Source of the DNA: Oncomelania hupensis
Lineage: Eukaryota; Mollusca; Gastropoda; Littorinimorpha; Pomatiopsidae
Direction of reading: 5' to 3'
Assembly: GCA_036898135.1 (NCBI GenBank)
Contig: CM072526.1
Span: 9,691,726 to 9,755,725 of the forward strand
Length of the DNA stretch: 64,000 bases
Part shown: in pieces, positions 54,028 to 64,000 of the stretch
How the letters are laid out: the number at the start of each line of letters is the position of its first letter
Numbering within the stretch: the stretch's first letter is position 1
Position numbers and translations under genes: made by a program
Notes under the pieces: model-generated
Databases searched by the model: none
Seen by the model: only the letters and a program-made list of their open reading frames with translations
What the model was told of the DNA's origin: nothing

Positions 54028-55729
54028 GGGTCTGTCTACAAAGCTGAGCACCGCGAGGGGTGCTGCTTTTCTAGATAATATTTATCACAACAAGCTGCTT
54101 GTTTGCCTTTCCTTTTGCTATTATCTTATTTAAAAATGATCGGAGAGATAGTATTAATAATTTCAAGACGAAAATATCTATAGAACCTTTGTATTTGCTT
54201 TGTAAATGTCTGAAAGTGGCCTAAAATTTGACCTAATTTTGTGACATGAGAATGACCGGGTTTTCTTCTAAGTGTTTACATAAATAAAGATGTCATAGAA
54301 CACGTAAAATTATTATAATCTAACTCATTAGTAATAGTTTAAACATGCACAGTACTTACAAAACCAATTTGTTTTGTATTTTGTGTATTATAGCCGGAGT
54401 AAATTTGGTTGTCCAACGTAATGCATGGTTTCTGAAACAGGCAGAATGTTTTCAAAAATTGATCTTCGTCTTAAGCGCAAGAATACATGTTTTTTTTAGA
54501 GTTGTCTTTCTTGTTGGGATGTTATGAATGAATTCCAATGTTTACAAATAACAATTTAGTCGTTATGTAAATGCTTTGATGGTCTGAAAAGCATCGGTTG
54601 ACATCGTTTCCGGATTTTCGTGTGACGCTGGACAACACACAAATTTATTTTGCTTATTTCAAAGCATACCTAGTAGGACTATTTTAATGACGTAAAGTAG
54701 GCCTCATTATCGGATTGATATATACACTCGTCCCTTCTCGCGTGGTTTCATTTTACGCGGAGTATCTTTTTCATTGTGTGTGGTTTCCGAGTATCACGTA
54801 GTTGTTACATTGGACAACGCACGCAGTGTCACCAAGAAAACTGACTCTTTACAGTAAGATTCTTCATGTTTATATAATATTTTATGTTTATTTAGTTGTT
54901 AGGATAAGTTTAATTCGACTGTGGTGCCTATTTTAATGAAAATAGATCTCCGGCTAGTCTAACGTAATTAGAAGCCAAGAAACCATTATTTTTTTTGCCG
55001 TTCTTGTTCCGATGGATGATGAGATCCGTTCAAAATTTGTTAATGAATAAATAAAAATGCTCTTTGAAACAGCAGTGACAAGTAAACTTATTTAAATTTA
55101 TTATTTGACTTGATTTGGATACGCCAAGTTTGATAAATATTATTTAGCCGAATATAATTTATCGTCAAGCTTAATTTGGTTTCCGTGTTACATTGGACAT
55201 TATTTTTTAAAATAAGAACCAGATTTTTTTTAATACAGACCTGTAAGATCTCACTTTTATTTTGTGATTATGTTATAATATTATACACAATTTGTATGTG
55301 TAGTAGCTGTTTCAGGTTGTTTCATTTTAAGTATAAAAGAACTTTTAACGATTAAAATTTGTAGAAAATTGATTGACTTGATAATGTATCAATAGATAAA
55401 CTTCTTTACTAATGTAAACATTTCTTTTTAATCTTATATCTATTTGATAGCAAATCTCTTTATAAATAAAGATTCTTTGCCAACTTTATATATATATATT
55501 GTTGGTTTTTAAGTACTATTTGGTTTCCGTGTTACATTGGACATTTCGTTGAGTGTGTACACTAAAGGTCTGACTACATGCATATAAGGTCAAAACTTAT
55601 CTTCTAACCTGCATGGCATGATCACACACATACATATCTTTCAAATAAACCACAAAATGTATGTATTTGACAACTTTTATTTTTGGGCACCCATGTCACA
55701 AAAAGTGAACCAACTTTGTAGACAGAGCC
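54028..55729. mobile_element. 1.7 kb TIR element inserted in the GATA repeat
   Basis: The ends are GGGTCTGTCTACAAAG and CTTTGTAGACAGAGCC, inverted with one mismatch. AGAT lies outside both ends (54024-54027 and 55730-55733), though the GATA context makes the true duplication length ambiguous. The motif GTTACATTGGACA or variants recurs near 54800, 55190 and 55530, and inverted near 54400. No transposase frame is present. The superfamily is not assigned. Confidence 0.7.
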
Positions 55730-55733
55730 AGAT

Positions 55734-56498
55734 AGATAGATAGACAGGTATGTTGGTAGGTAGGTAAACATTCAAATAGGTCAGCAGAATGATAGAGATG
55801 GAAGCTTTAAACCTCACTTTTGCCATGGCCAGCTTTGAGGGATGGCCCATCTTCTCTCTTTGTTTGCTGGATTTACTGATTAATTGATATACCGATATGA
55901 AGAAAATTCTTTCCTAAATAACAGATATGTAGATGTATCCTATATGGATGTTAACAAACAAACAACTCCATTAACGTTGTGTGTGATTGTGTGCACAGAG
56001 GCCGAGTCCGACCACTGTAACATGGTGTGACAGGGCTGCTGTCACGACACTCCACAGGTCCATGATGTCCAGGTTGATTCTGACCTAGGCTGTGATGGTG
56101 TATCCAGCTGATGCAAAGGTATTCTTTTCTTTATTTGTTTGTGTTTTTGTTGTTGTTGTTGTGGTGGTGGTTGTTAATTTATTCATCCAAACCTAATGCA
56201 TTTATTTACTGTGTGGTTTTTTAATTAATGTATGCGTATGAAAAGAATTACTGTATTTAATTATTTATTAATAATATTGATCTATTTATTGTACTGTCCT
56301 TGTCTAATGTCTGATATTTGTCTCGATTTTATGACCTCGTAGTCCTGTATTTATGTGCTTTGTTTCGTTACTTCTCTGTCTTTCGTCTTTTTGTGACCTA
56401 CTTTCAAATCGTCCGGAATCAAAACGAGTCAAAGGTCGATCGTTCTGTCGTTCGATGCGCACCATATGTCAAAACCACTAACAAGATTTTGATTAAAC
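55734..56498. other. intergenic; possible non-coding exon
   Basis: 55997-56119 has an acceptor-like TGTGCACAG and a donor-like CAAAG/GTATTC around a segment with stops in all frames. It might be a 5' UTR exon of the gene at 59296, but support is weak. The rest is AT-rich. Confidence 0.25.
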
Positions 56499-57218
56499 CA
56501 GAGCTTATTCTAGGGCGCGGGATGCGCGGGATCACGCACAAAAAGTTTTTTTCCCGCAAAGAAATTCGATGAGCGCGTTCGCGATCCCGCGGAGATTGGA
56601 AATATCCCGCTACATGTCTTGATCGAAGCGGGCTTTACTGTGACGTTTCTGTCGTCTGCTAGGGCGTAGCGGAAACTGGAGTTAAACGGAAGTTGCTCTC
56701 TTGTATATGCGATGTGTCTCAAATTTTCATTGGCCGATGCTATTCTTTTTGACCAATCACCTTTCTTCTGAGTGTGGCATCGATGAACCTGACCGGTTGG
56801 AACTGGTTTACAATCAGAATCAGTATGGCTTCAAAAAAGCGCACGCTTTTCGACTTCGAATTCAGTGGAGGAACTGTGAAGAAAACAGTCACACTGTTTT
56901 CCCATGACTGATCTTCTAAAATAGCAGAGCTTTTATGCAACAGTTGTGAAAGCAAGGTTACAGATACCAGTTTGTGATATATTTTGTCTGCGATTTGTAT
57001 GTACTTACTGTTTGGAGAGAATGCGACACTTGACTGTTTCACAGTTTATCCGGGAACATCACGGGATAAAACAGATATGGATATTTGTTTGCGTGTACAC
57101 CCTATATATGCCGAGAAGGCGCCCCCACTGTTTTGGTCAGAGGGGGGCCTAATCCCCCCCTTTTTTTCAAGGAAGGGGGGCCTGCCCCCACTTCTTTAAA
57201 ATCCTAGAATAAGCTCTG
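56499..57218. mobile_element. hAT-like element with 6 bp TSD
   Basis: A 720 bp element bounded by CAGAGCTTATTCTAGG and its inverse, flanked by TTAAAC on both sides (56493-56498 and 57219-57224). Inside, a short minus-stop-free stretch reads MASKKRTLFDFEFSGGTVKK, perhaps the start of a transposon protein; the rest is broken. CAG-type ends and a short TSD suggest a hAT group element. Confidence 0.8.
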
Positions 57219-57224
57219 TTAAAC

Positions 57225-58011
57225 TCCATAGGAACATAACTTAAGATAGTGGCCATCAGCCTTCCGTGACATCATATTTGCTCCACAACAAAGGCCAAGG
57301 TCACTGACGTCACGTTGTTTCTATATCGTGTTTTGTTCAATGTCTCAAGACCAGCTAAACCGATTTTGCTGAGATTGGTATACAAGTACTTCATCTCATG
57401 GCCAGTCATAGAGTAGCATTTGGGTTGTCGGTCAAGTGATCAATTTATGAGCCAGTCGTTCTGAATTTCACTTTTCCGTTGAAAAGACATTTGTTTGCCT
57501 TATCTCAAGAATTACTGGGGTGATTTCGTTGATCTTTACTGCGCAAAATCCTTAAACATCTCTCTTCTTTCATGTCCTTGACCTTTGCTTTTCAAGGTCG
57601 CTATAGTCCGTTATATTATTTTTTTTTAAAGAAGTGTTACAATTTTTTTGTCAAAATCAGCTGAATCTGTTTTGATTGCAACAAGCCCATCCAGATAGTT
57701 CAGACAGTGGTTCATCATGCCATGTTTTCATTTTGCTTCACTAGGGTAACGCCAAGGCACGACACATGGATAAAAACAATTTTGAAAATGAGGATTGTCA
57801 GGTACGTTTGCCAGGGTCGGAAATGTATACATAGTCAAATGACTTACCATCTTGTTTTTATTTCATTCTTTCTATCTTTGATCCTTTCTTCCTCCTTTTC
57901 TTCCTTCCTTTCTTTATTTCTTCTTACATCTTGTTCTTCCTTAATTAATATTTTAATAATTTGATTTAGAAAGAAATTTATTTTCTGACTTTCAGGCTTT
58001 GGACACATCTG
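57225..58011. other. intergenic, nothing recognised
   Basis: Includes a stretch (about 57280-57600) with 'gaccttgacctt'-like motifs that may be an old dispersed repeat. No coding sequence is supported. Confidence 0.35.
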
Positions 58012-58385
58012 TATGCTGATGATGGACAAGGTGTCTTCTTATCAGCCCTAGTGACATCACTACGCTTATGATGAACAAGGTGTCTTCTTTACAGCCCCAG
58101 TGGTATCACTACCCTGATGATGAACAAGGTGTCTTCTTTACACCCCTAGTGACATCACTACCCTGATGATGAACAAGGTGTCTTCTTATCAGCCCTAGTG
58201 ACATCACTACCCTGATGATGAACAAGGTGTCTTCTTTACATCCCTAGTGACATCACTACGCTGATGATGAACAAGGTGTCTTCTTTACATCCCTAGTGAC
58301 ATCACTACCCTGATGATCAACAAGGTGTCTTCTTATCAGCCCCAGTGGGATCACTGCCCTGATGATGAACAAGATGACTTTTTTA
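58012..58385. repeat. ~49 bp minisatellite
   Basis: Seven or so units of 'gatgatgaacaaggtgtctt' plus 'ctttacagccctagtgacat' plus 'cactaccct'. Confidence 0.9.
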
Positions 58386-58519
58386 CAGTCCTACATACTT
58401 GTGGACAGGGTATCTCCGTTGTTACACTGGCCATGTACACTGTAATGGTTAATTGACAATAAGTGTAATTCTTTACAGCCCTGGACACCGCATTATGCTT
58501 TGTTATGTCACGTGACAGT

Positions 58520-58606
58520 TTTGTGTGGTCTTGGTTCGGCTCTTAGCAGTCCACTGGACTCTATAAACATTGATTATCTAATCTAATCTAATCTAATCTA
58601 ATCAGG
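58520..58606 (+). mobile_element. diverged family A 3' end with (TCTAA)n tail
   Basis: 'ggctcttagcagtccactgg' resembles the family A 3' end and is followed by TCTAA repeats. Confidence 0.5.
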
Positions 58607-58998
58607 TAACACAGTTCAATATTGACCTTTTCATCTTGTACAGTGGTAATTGTGGATCACAACCTGTATATCAGACCTGAATCTGATAACAAGAAGTTAC
58701 ACAGTGACAGTGTATAGTGGTGTGGATGTTATACTGTAATTACAGATCTGTACAGTTCATTGATGTCTAACATTCTTAATGTTAAGGCTTTTCCTAAACA
58801 TTTTTTTTTTAGTCTTTAAACTTTATACCTGATTTTGTAAAAGTATATGAGTGTGTGAAACTCGAAAATATGTTTGGGTCTGTAGCTTTAAATGTTGAAG
58901 CTTGTTTTTGTTTTTTCCATAGATTTTTTTTTTAATTCACAATTTCGAACCCCTATACAAACTGACATGCAGCTTGCCTGTCGCAAAACATGATGTAT

Positions 58999-59051
<53 letters not shown>

Positions 59052-59295
59052 CTACCTAGAAGTTATCTCCCATCCCTTTTTCCTTTTTTTCTGCTTATTT
59101 AGTTTTATATTTTATAGTCCGATTTTATACGTATTACTTCATACTCAGATTATGTTCCTTTTACTTTAGAATATAGAATGTTATTGTGTACAGTGTGTAT
59201 TTACAATTCACTTTTGAGAGAGTATTGCGTTATTTACATATAGGAATTGATAAATTGTATTCAACAGGGAGAACTTGACAGAACTTGTATTCACC
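58607..59295. other. upstream region of the SOCS-box gene
   Basis: Contains a (GA)n run (59003-59049). An acceptor-like TATTCAACAG ends at 59267, 29 bases before the ATG, so the coding exon may be preceded by a spliced 5' UTR exon. Confidence 0.4.
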
Positions 59296-62200
59296 ATGGA
59301 GAGCTGGACAGAACGTTTAGATAATGCAGTGAAAGGACATGAGTGGCCTAAGGTAGCTCATATACTAAATGACTATGGTAACGTTGTGCGACGCCTTCAT
59401 TGAAAATAGAAAGGTTGAGGTTGACAGTTTCACGGCGTATGTCATCATGCAACACTGTAACAGAGAGCAAGGGCACAGATTGCTGAACAGAGCAGTAACA
59501 GAAGGACGGTGGGACACTGTGATCGAGGTGCTGGAGGACGATGTTAGTGACAAACAGCAAAAGAAAGTTGCAGTTGATGCATTCATAGAAAGTGCAACAA
59601 AGAATTATTACTCAAACATCATACACCACTGTGACAGACGACAGCTGTACAGAGTGCTGAACAGAGCACTGACACAAGGATGGTGGTTCACTGTGATTGA
59701 TGTGATCGATGTGCTGAAGAAAGGTATTTATGACGAACAGCAAATGAAAGTTGCAGTTGATGCATTCATAGAAAATGTAACTGAGGTTTATTACTCAAAC
59801 ATCGTACCACACTGTGACAGAGAGCAGCTGGACAGAGTACTGAACAGAGCAGTAAAAGAAAGGTGGTGGTTCACGGTGATCGATGTGCTGGAGAAAGGTG
59901 TTCTTGACAAACAGCAAAAGAAAGTTGCAGTTGATACATTCATAGAAAACGGAACTGATGTTTTGTATCAAAACCTCATACCACACTGTGACAGAGAACA
60001 ACTGAACAGAATGCTGGACAGAGCAGTGACAGAAAAAAGGTGGGACATTACGAGGGAGAGTATCAAGAAGGGCGCTGTCATCACCACACTTCACAAGTGG
60101 AAAACCTTTACATATCTCACCATTCAACAACGAGAACCTCAAGATTCAAGTGAGACAGTGAAATTGTTCATGCCTCATAACACAAGCACACTGTTGACTA
60201 CATATGTCGACTGGAGTCAACTTTCAGAAGACCAAAAAACTGTTGTTCTGATGGTGTCATTGGAAGAGTTACGAATTACACACACGTTGTTACCTTTTGC
60301 TGTGAATCTGAGTAACCTTTCACAAGAAGAACTGAGTGTATGTGTTATGATTTTAATGAAAGAAGACAGGTGGGATGAGATCAGCAAGGTCTGTCTGTGT
60401 CATGTGTGGGAGCAAGTTGGCCGTGAGTTGTTGCAGGAAGCTGTGGATCAGAGACGGTGGAGCATTGTCAAGAAGTGGGCAGACCACACTGTGTATGACG
60501 ACCAGCGTTGGTGGGCAGTGAAAGAGGCTTACAAAGAGAAGCAATGGCGCGTCATGTTGCTGTTGTCTGACCACGGCCTGACGGAGATAGAGCTGATGTG
60601 GGTATACTACCGGCTGGCCATGTTCGCTGACTGGGCCACTGTTGGTCACATGCTTCAACGTGGAGTGGACGTCACTGATCTGAGAGAAGTGGTGGAGAAC
60701 GCCATGATCAGCACAAAGACAGCCAGAGACCCGGCAAAACGTCTGGCTTTAGGAAAGAGATGGCAACGGCTGAAGGCACTAGAACAGCAAATGTGTAAGG
60801 TTTCAAGTCGACAGGCCTACAAAGCAGCAAAGTCCTGTATGTGGAGTGTTGTCATGCCAAGCCTGCATTACCAGCACGGTAAGATCAGACATCAACTGAT
60901 ACAAATCACACTGAAAGCCGCCCTAGAACACAAAGCATGGCACGTGGTGCTGCAGTTGATTAAACTGGATATGGAGCAAGCACAGAGGGACTCACTGTTT
61001 ACTAACATGGTGAGGCAACAGCAGTGGGGTGTGTGCAGAGCACTGCTAGATCAAGGTGTCAGAGTTCACTTGTGTCTGGATGTTCTGCCAAAGCTGACGG
61101 AGGAGGATCAGTGGCTGCTTGTGGCCAGGATGATGGAATACGACCTGGACGACGCCAAAAGACGAGAAGTGATGCAGCGTGCCATGGAAAGGAGGCAAGG
61201 CAGTGTAGTGTGGCGATGCATCAGCACCATGCAACACTATCGTCTGTCTGAAGAGGAACGGGAACAGCTGTTCCATCAAGCGATCAGTCGTTGCGTCTTG
61301 CAGGCAGTCAAACCTTTAATAGAGGAGAAAGACCAGACAGGACTCAGACATCGTGATGGAGCTCTGCTTGCAGGCATAGAACTACGTCAGTGGGACGTGG
61401 TGGACTACTGTCAGGAACAGCGCGCTGACATCAACATGAAAAACGATGAAGGAGAGACACCTCTCAACAGGGCAGCCAGGAAGAAAAACTGGAAGACTGT
61501 GAAAGCCTTAGTGGTCCGAGGTGGTGACACCAATATCCTTGATAGAGATCAACTTAGTTTGTTGTGTAGAACTATTGAAGCAAAGCAGATGGATCTTACA
61601 AAGTTGGTCATTGAGTACCATGGAGACATAAACAAGAAGACTGAACACGTGACACCACTCCAATCCTTGATAAACGGTCGCTATGGAGATGTAATTCATC
61701 ACACACTGATGTGGTGTCCTGATCAAGCTAAAGTAGTGAATGAGAAAGGAGAGACAACTCTACACACCATTGCGTTGGACAAGAGACCAGAGTTCCTGTA
61801 CCACCAGGTGGTCAGGGGAGTTAACCCACTGCGTGTGACAAAGAGTGGTCAATCTGTGTTGCTGTACGCTGTGAGGAATAAACACTGTGCACAGAGGATG
61901 GTGGCAGAGTGCATCAGACTGGGTTTTAGTACACACCAACCTGCACTGACAGTAACACATGAACCATTGAAAAAATACCTCCCTCGCCATTCTTCGTATT
62001 TTTGGCTTTCACCGCGAATATCGATTTTAGAAGAGCGTTTAATAACATCTCCTCTACTTTCAGCTGTAATGAGTGCACGCTTCATACTGGCACACATGCT
62101 GTATGAATCAGGATCCTGTTCCTATTCAGAGCTGTTCCACAAATACAATAACTGGCTTGATTTCTTTGATCTGTTGACAAAGAAAAATTGGCGGCCATAC

Positions 62201-62473
62201 AAAGGAGAACGGTATGACGAGCTGATAAAAAGACTCACCACGTTCATGCCCTACCTGAGGGAGATGGCCACTACACCTCGCAGTCTGGTGTCCACGTGTC
62301 GCCTGGTCATCTCACACTGCCTCAATGTCCGTCGGAGGTATGAGAAAGATGTGTACCAGCTTGGTTTGACTGACAGAATGACCAACTACATTCTGTTCTC
62401 AGACTTAACGGACCCTGACTACGAGCCTATATGGTACGTTACAGCCACTCAAGCCACAGAAGTGAAAGAATGA
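59296..62473 (+). CDS. ankyrin-type repeat protein with SOCS box (probable Cul5 E3 substrate receptor)
   Basis: The main frame is 59369-62473 (1034 codons, no intron). Residues 1-230 hold four repeats of about 58 residues (consensus 'VDAFIEN...HCDREQL.RVLNRAV...W..VI.VLEKG'). A long helical region follows (230-650), then ankyrin-type repeats at about 660-850 (NDEGETPLNRAARKKNWKTV, NEKGETTLHTIALDKRP). The C-terminus is a SOCS box: BC box SLVSTCRLVI at residues 972-981 and a Cul5-type box VYQLGLTDRMTNYI at 995-1008. The usual LPxP is changed to LGLT. This architecture resembles ASB proteins, which bring substrates to Elongin B/C-Cullin 5 ubiquitin ligases. The best start, CACCATGG at 59296, lies one frame off: MESWTERLDNAVKGHEWPKV then runs to a stop at 59401. 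A one-base loss near 59385-59392 would explain this. The frame is otherwise undamaged. Confidence 0.8.
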
Positions 62474-62795
62474 ACTGTACTTTGTACCCAGATCTTCCTC
62501 ATCTCAGTTGGTTTGTGTCTGTGCATGTTATGGCCCTTTGTGTCTGTGCATGTTATGGCCCTTTGTTTCAAAGGCAGAACTAACGTCACTGGATTTGTCA
62601 TCTCTGTAAGATTGTGCAATGCTGCATGTGTCAGTGTTTGTATCGCCGTGTGTTACAAACTAGTGTTGCTGAATTATTTCCTTACTCTTGGACTGAATCT
62701 TTTATTGAGCACGTGTAGTAGGAAAGACAGCGGAACTGAACGATGGATAGGTTGTTTGTCATCACCTCTGTGTTAAGTCATGATGGGTTGGTAGC
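62474..62795 (+). other. 3' flank or UTR of the SOCS-box gene
   Basis: Contains a short direct duplication ('gtctgtgcatgttatggccc' twice, 62516-62566). No coding sequence is supported. Confidence 0.4.
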
Positions 62796-62824
62796 ATGTT
62801 AAATTGTGTGTGTGTGTGTGTGTT

Positions 62825-62881
<57 letters not shown>
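62796..62881. repeat. (GT)n-(GA)n microsatellite
   Basis: A short GT run followed by about 28 GA units. Confidence 0.92.
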
Positions 62882-62884
<3 letters not shown>

Positions 62885-63094
62885 TAGTCTGTTACTTTGC
62901 ACTCACAGTAGAAGTTGTGTTTTCTTTGCGTCCCTATTTCATCTCTTCCTCTCCCTCTTTCTCTCGCTCACCCCAACCCACCGCCCAACCCCCACCACAC
63001 TCACAACCTGTCTTTGAAACCTGCCCCACCCTCCCACACATGTGTAGTGTTGGAACACTGTTAGGTTTTTCTTGTCATTGTCAGAAGTAGGGGA

Positions 63095-63415
63095 ACACTC
63101 TGTACGTGTCCCAAGTAGAGGTGAAACATAGAACGTCGGTGGAGGCTAAACACTGTACTTGTCCCAAGTAGAGGTGAAACATAGAACGTCGGTGTAGGCT
63201 AAACACTGTACATGTCCCAAGTAGAGGTAAAACATAGAACGTCAGTGTAGGCTAAACACTGTACATGTCCCAAGTAGAGGTAAAACATAGAACGTCGGTG
63301 TAGGCTAAACACTGTACTTGTCCCAAGTAGAGGTAAAACATAGAACGTCGGTGTAGGCTAAACACTGTACATGTCCCAAGTAGAGGTGAAACATAAAACG
63401 TTGGTGTAGGCTAAA
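63095..63415. repeat. 53 bp minisatellite
   Basis: Six units of 'gtcccaagtagaggtgaaac' plus 'atagaacgtcggtgtaggct' plus 'aaacactgtactt', with starts at 63108, 63161 and 63214 fixing the period. Confidence 0.95.
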
Positions 63416-63417
63416 AC

Positions 63418-63530
63418 CTTGATAGCATGCTAGTGGGCGCCTCCAGGTTAAATTAGACCAGCGCCTTGAGCTGCTCTTGAACTGGAAAAGCGCTATATAG
63501 GATCTATTAAATCAATAATAAATAGTGTAA
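63418..63530 (+). mobile_element. SINE 3' end
   Basis: 'cagcgccttgagctgctctt' and 'gcgctatataggatctatta' are a SINE-type 3' end. It matches in reverse the tail that borders the 49 bp array near 14545-14590. Confidence 0.65.
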
Positions 63531-64000
63531 TACAGTTAAAACAGCCCACGTATGCTTCCACCGTTTGTAGCATGTGTGATATGGAACACAAATTCATGTT
63601 GTGTTGCTGTCAGTAATGAAACATGAACTTTGACCTGTTATTAACACAACCACACACAGGTCCAATCACAACACAAGGCCCATAACCCAGTGGGCATTTT
63701 AGCCAAAGGTAGAGAGGTGGAGGGGGGGAGAAGGGGGAGAATTACAGACATATTAAAAAAACAAAATAATGAACGGCACAAAAAAGACTGCTCCATAGAT
63801 ATCACAAGACAAATCTCTGAAATGTCAAACACTCGTTTTAAAGTTTACACTGGCTGGGTATGGATAGAAGTGTGGATATTAACCATCACGTCAAATATAA
63901 TAAGTGGAAAAAATAACACAAACATGTATGCATCACAGTTTTGATATAATAATAAGTGGGTTCACAGAAGAAGAGAAAAGGGAATGCACATTATTTAAAT
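63531..64000. other. intergenic, nothing recognised
   Basis: AT-rich sequence without a supported gene or repeat. Confidence 0.4.

Noticed and set aside
55997..56119. Possible upstream coding exon for the SOCS-box gene
   Set aside because: Splice-like ends exist but all frames have stops; at most a non-coding exon, with no evidence linking it to 59296.

Overview
The window is nuclear DNA of an invertebrate animal, most likely a mollusc and probably a marine gastropod. This rests on the gene and repeat content: split genes with GT-AG introns, tRNA-derived SINEs of the invertebrate type, RTE- and CR1-like LINEs, Ty3/gypsy LTR elements, hAT-like and other TIR transposons, and very abundant minisatellites. 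No prokaryotic features are present. The species call is an inference; no database was searched.

Layout. 1-870: G-rich degenerate repeat and a tRNA-like relic. 872-10967: a complete Ty3/gypsy element on the minus strand (TSD TGAGC, near-identical LTRs) whose pol order is PR-IN-RT-RH, not the usual PR-RT-RH-IN. Its 5' LTR is split by a 5'-truncated RTE-type LINE. 11495-18620: three minus-strand exons with matching intron phases, read as the 3' part of a berberine-bridge-type (BBE) FAD oxidoreductase gene; its introns are filled with satellites. 13975-22845: six different minisatellite arrays (48, 49, 39, 49, 81 and 45 bp), two of which grew inside one SINE. 25217-27389: candidate plus-strand exons of an unrecognised gene, one of them interrupted by a hAT-like MITE. 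27665-30300: a local duplication carrying copies of a ~0.7 kb retroposon ('family A' here). 30518-33162: a second RTE LINE and a tRNA-derived SINE. 34062-34925: the RNase H end of an I/jockey-type LINE.

35437-45366: a second Ty3/gypsy element on the plus strand, with conventional PR-RT-RH-IN order, several inactivating lesions and a nested family A copy. 47534-51186: a 3.65 kb TIR element with a TA target duplication, sitting inside a ~98 bp satellite and containing two long hairpins and decayed minus-strand coding remnants. 53462-54027: an RTE 3' fragment whose tail runs into a GATA microsatellite. 54028-55729: a 1.7 kb TIR element inserted in that microsatellite. 56499-57218: a hAT-like element with a 6 bp TSD.

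59296-62473: the one long host coding region, ~1034 codons in one exon. It has N-terminal helical repeats of ~58 residues, ankyrin-type repeats and a C-terminal SOCS box with recognisable Elongin BC and Cul5 motifs. It is therefore a probable substrate receptor of a Cullin-5 ubiquitin ligase. A one-base lesion separates its best start codon from the main frame.

Most of the window is transposon and satellite. The only host genes supported are the BBE-type exons, the SOCS-box protein, the unrecognised 25-27 kb gene and an orphan terminal exon near 46.5 kb.
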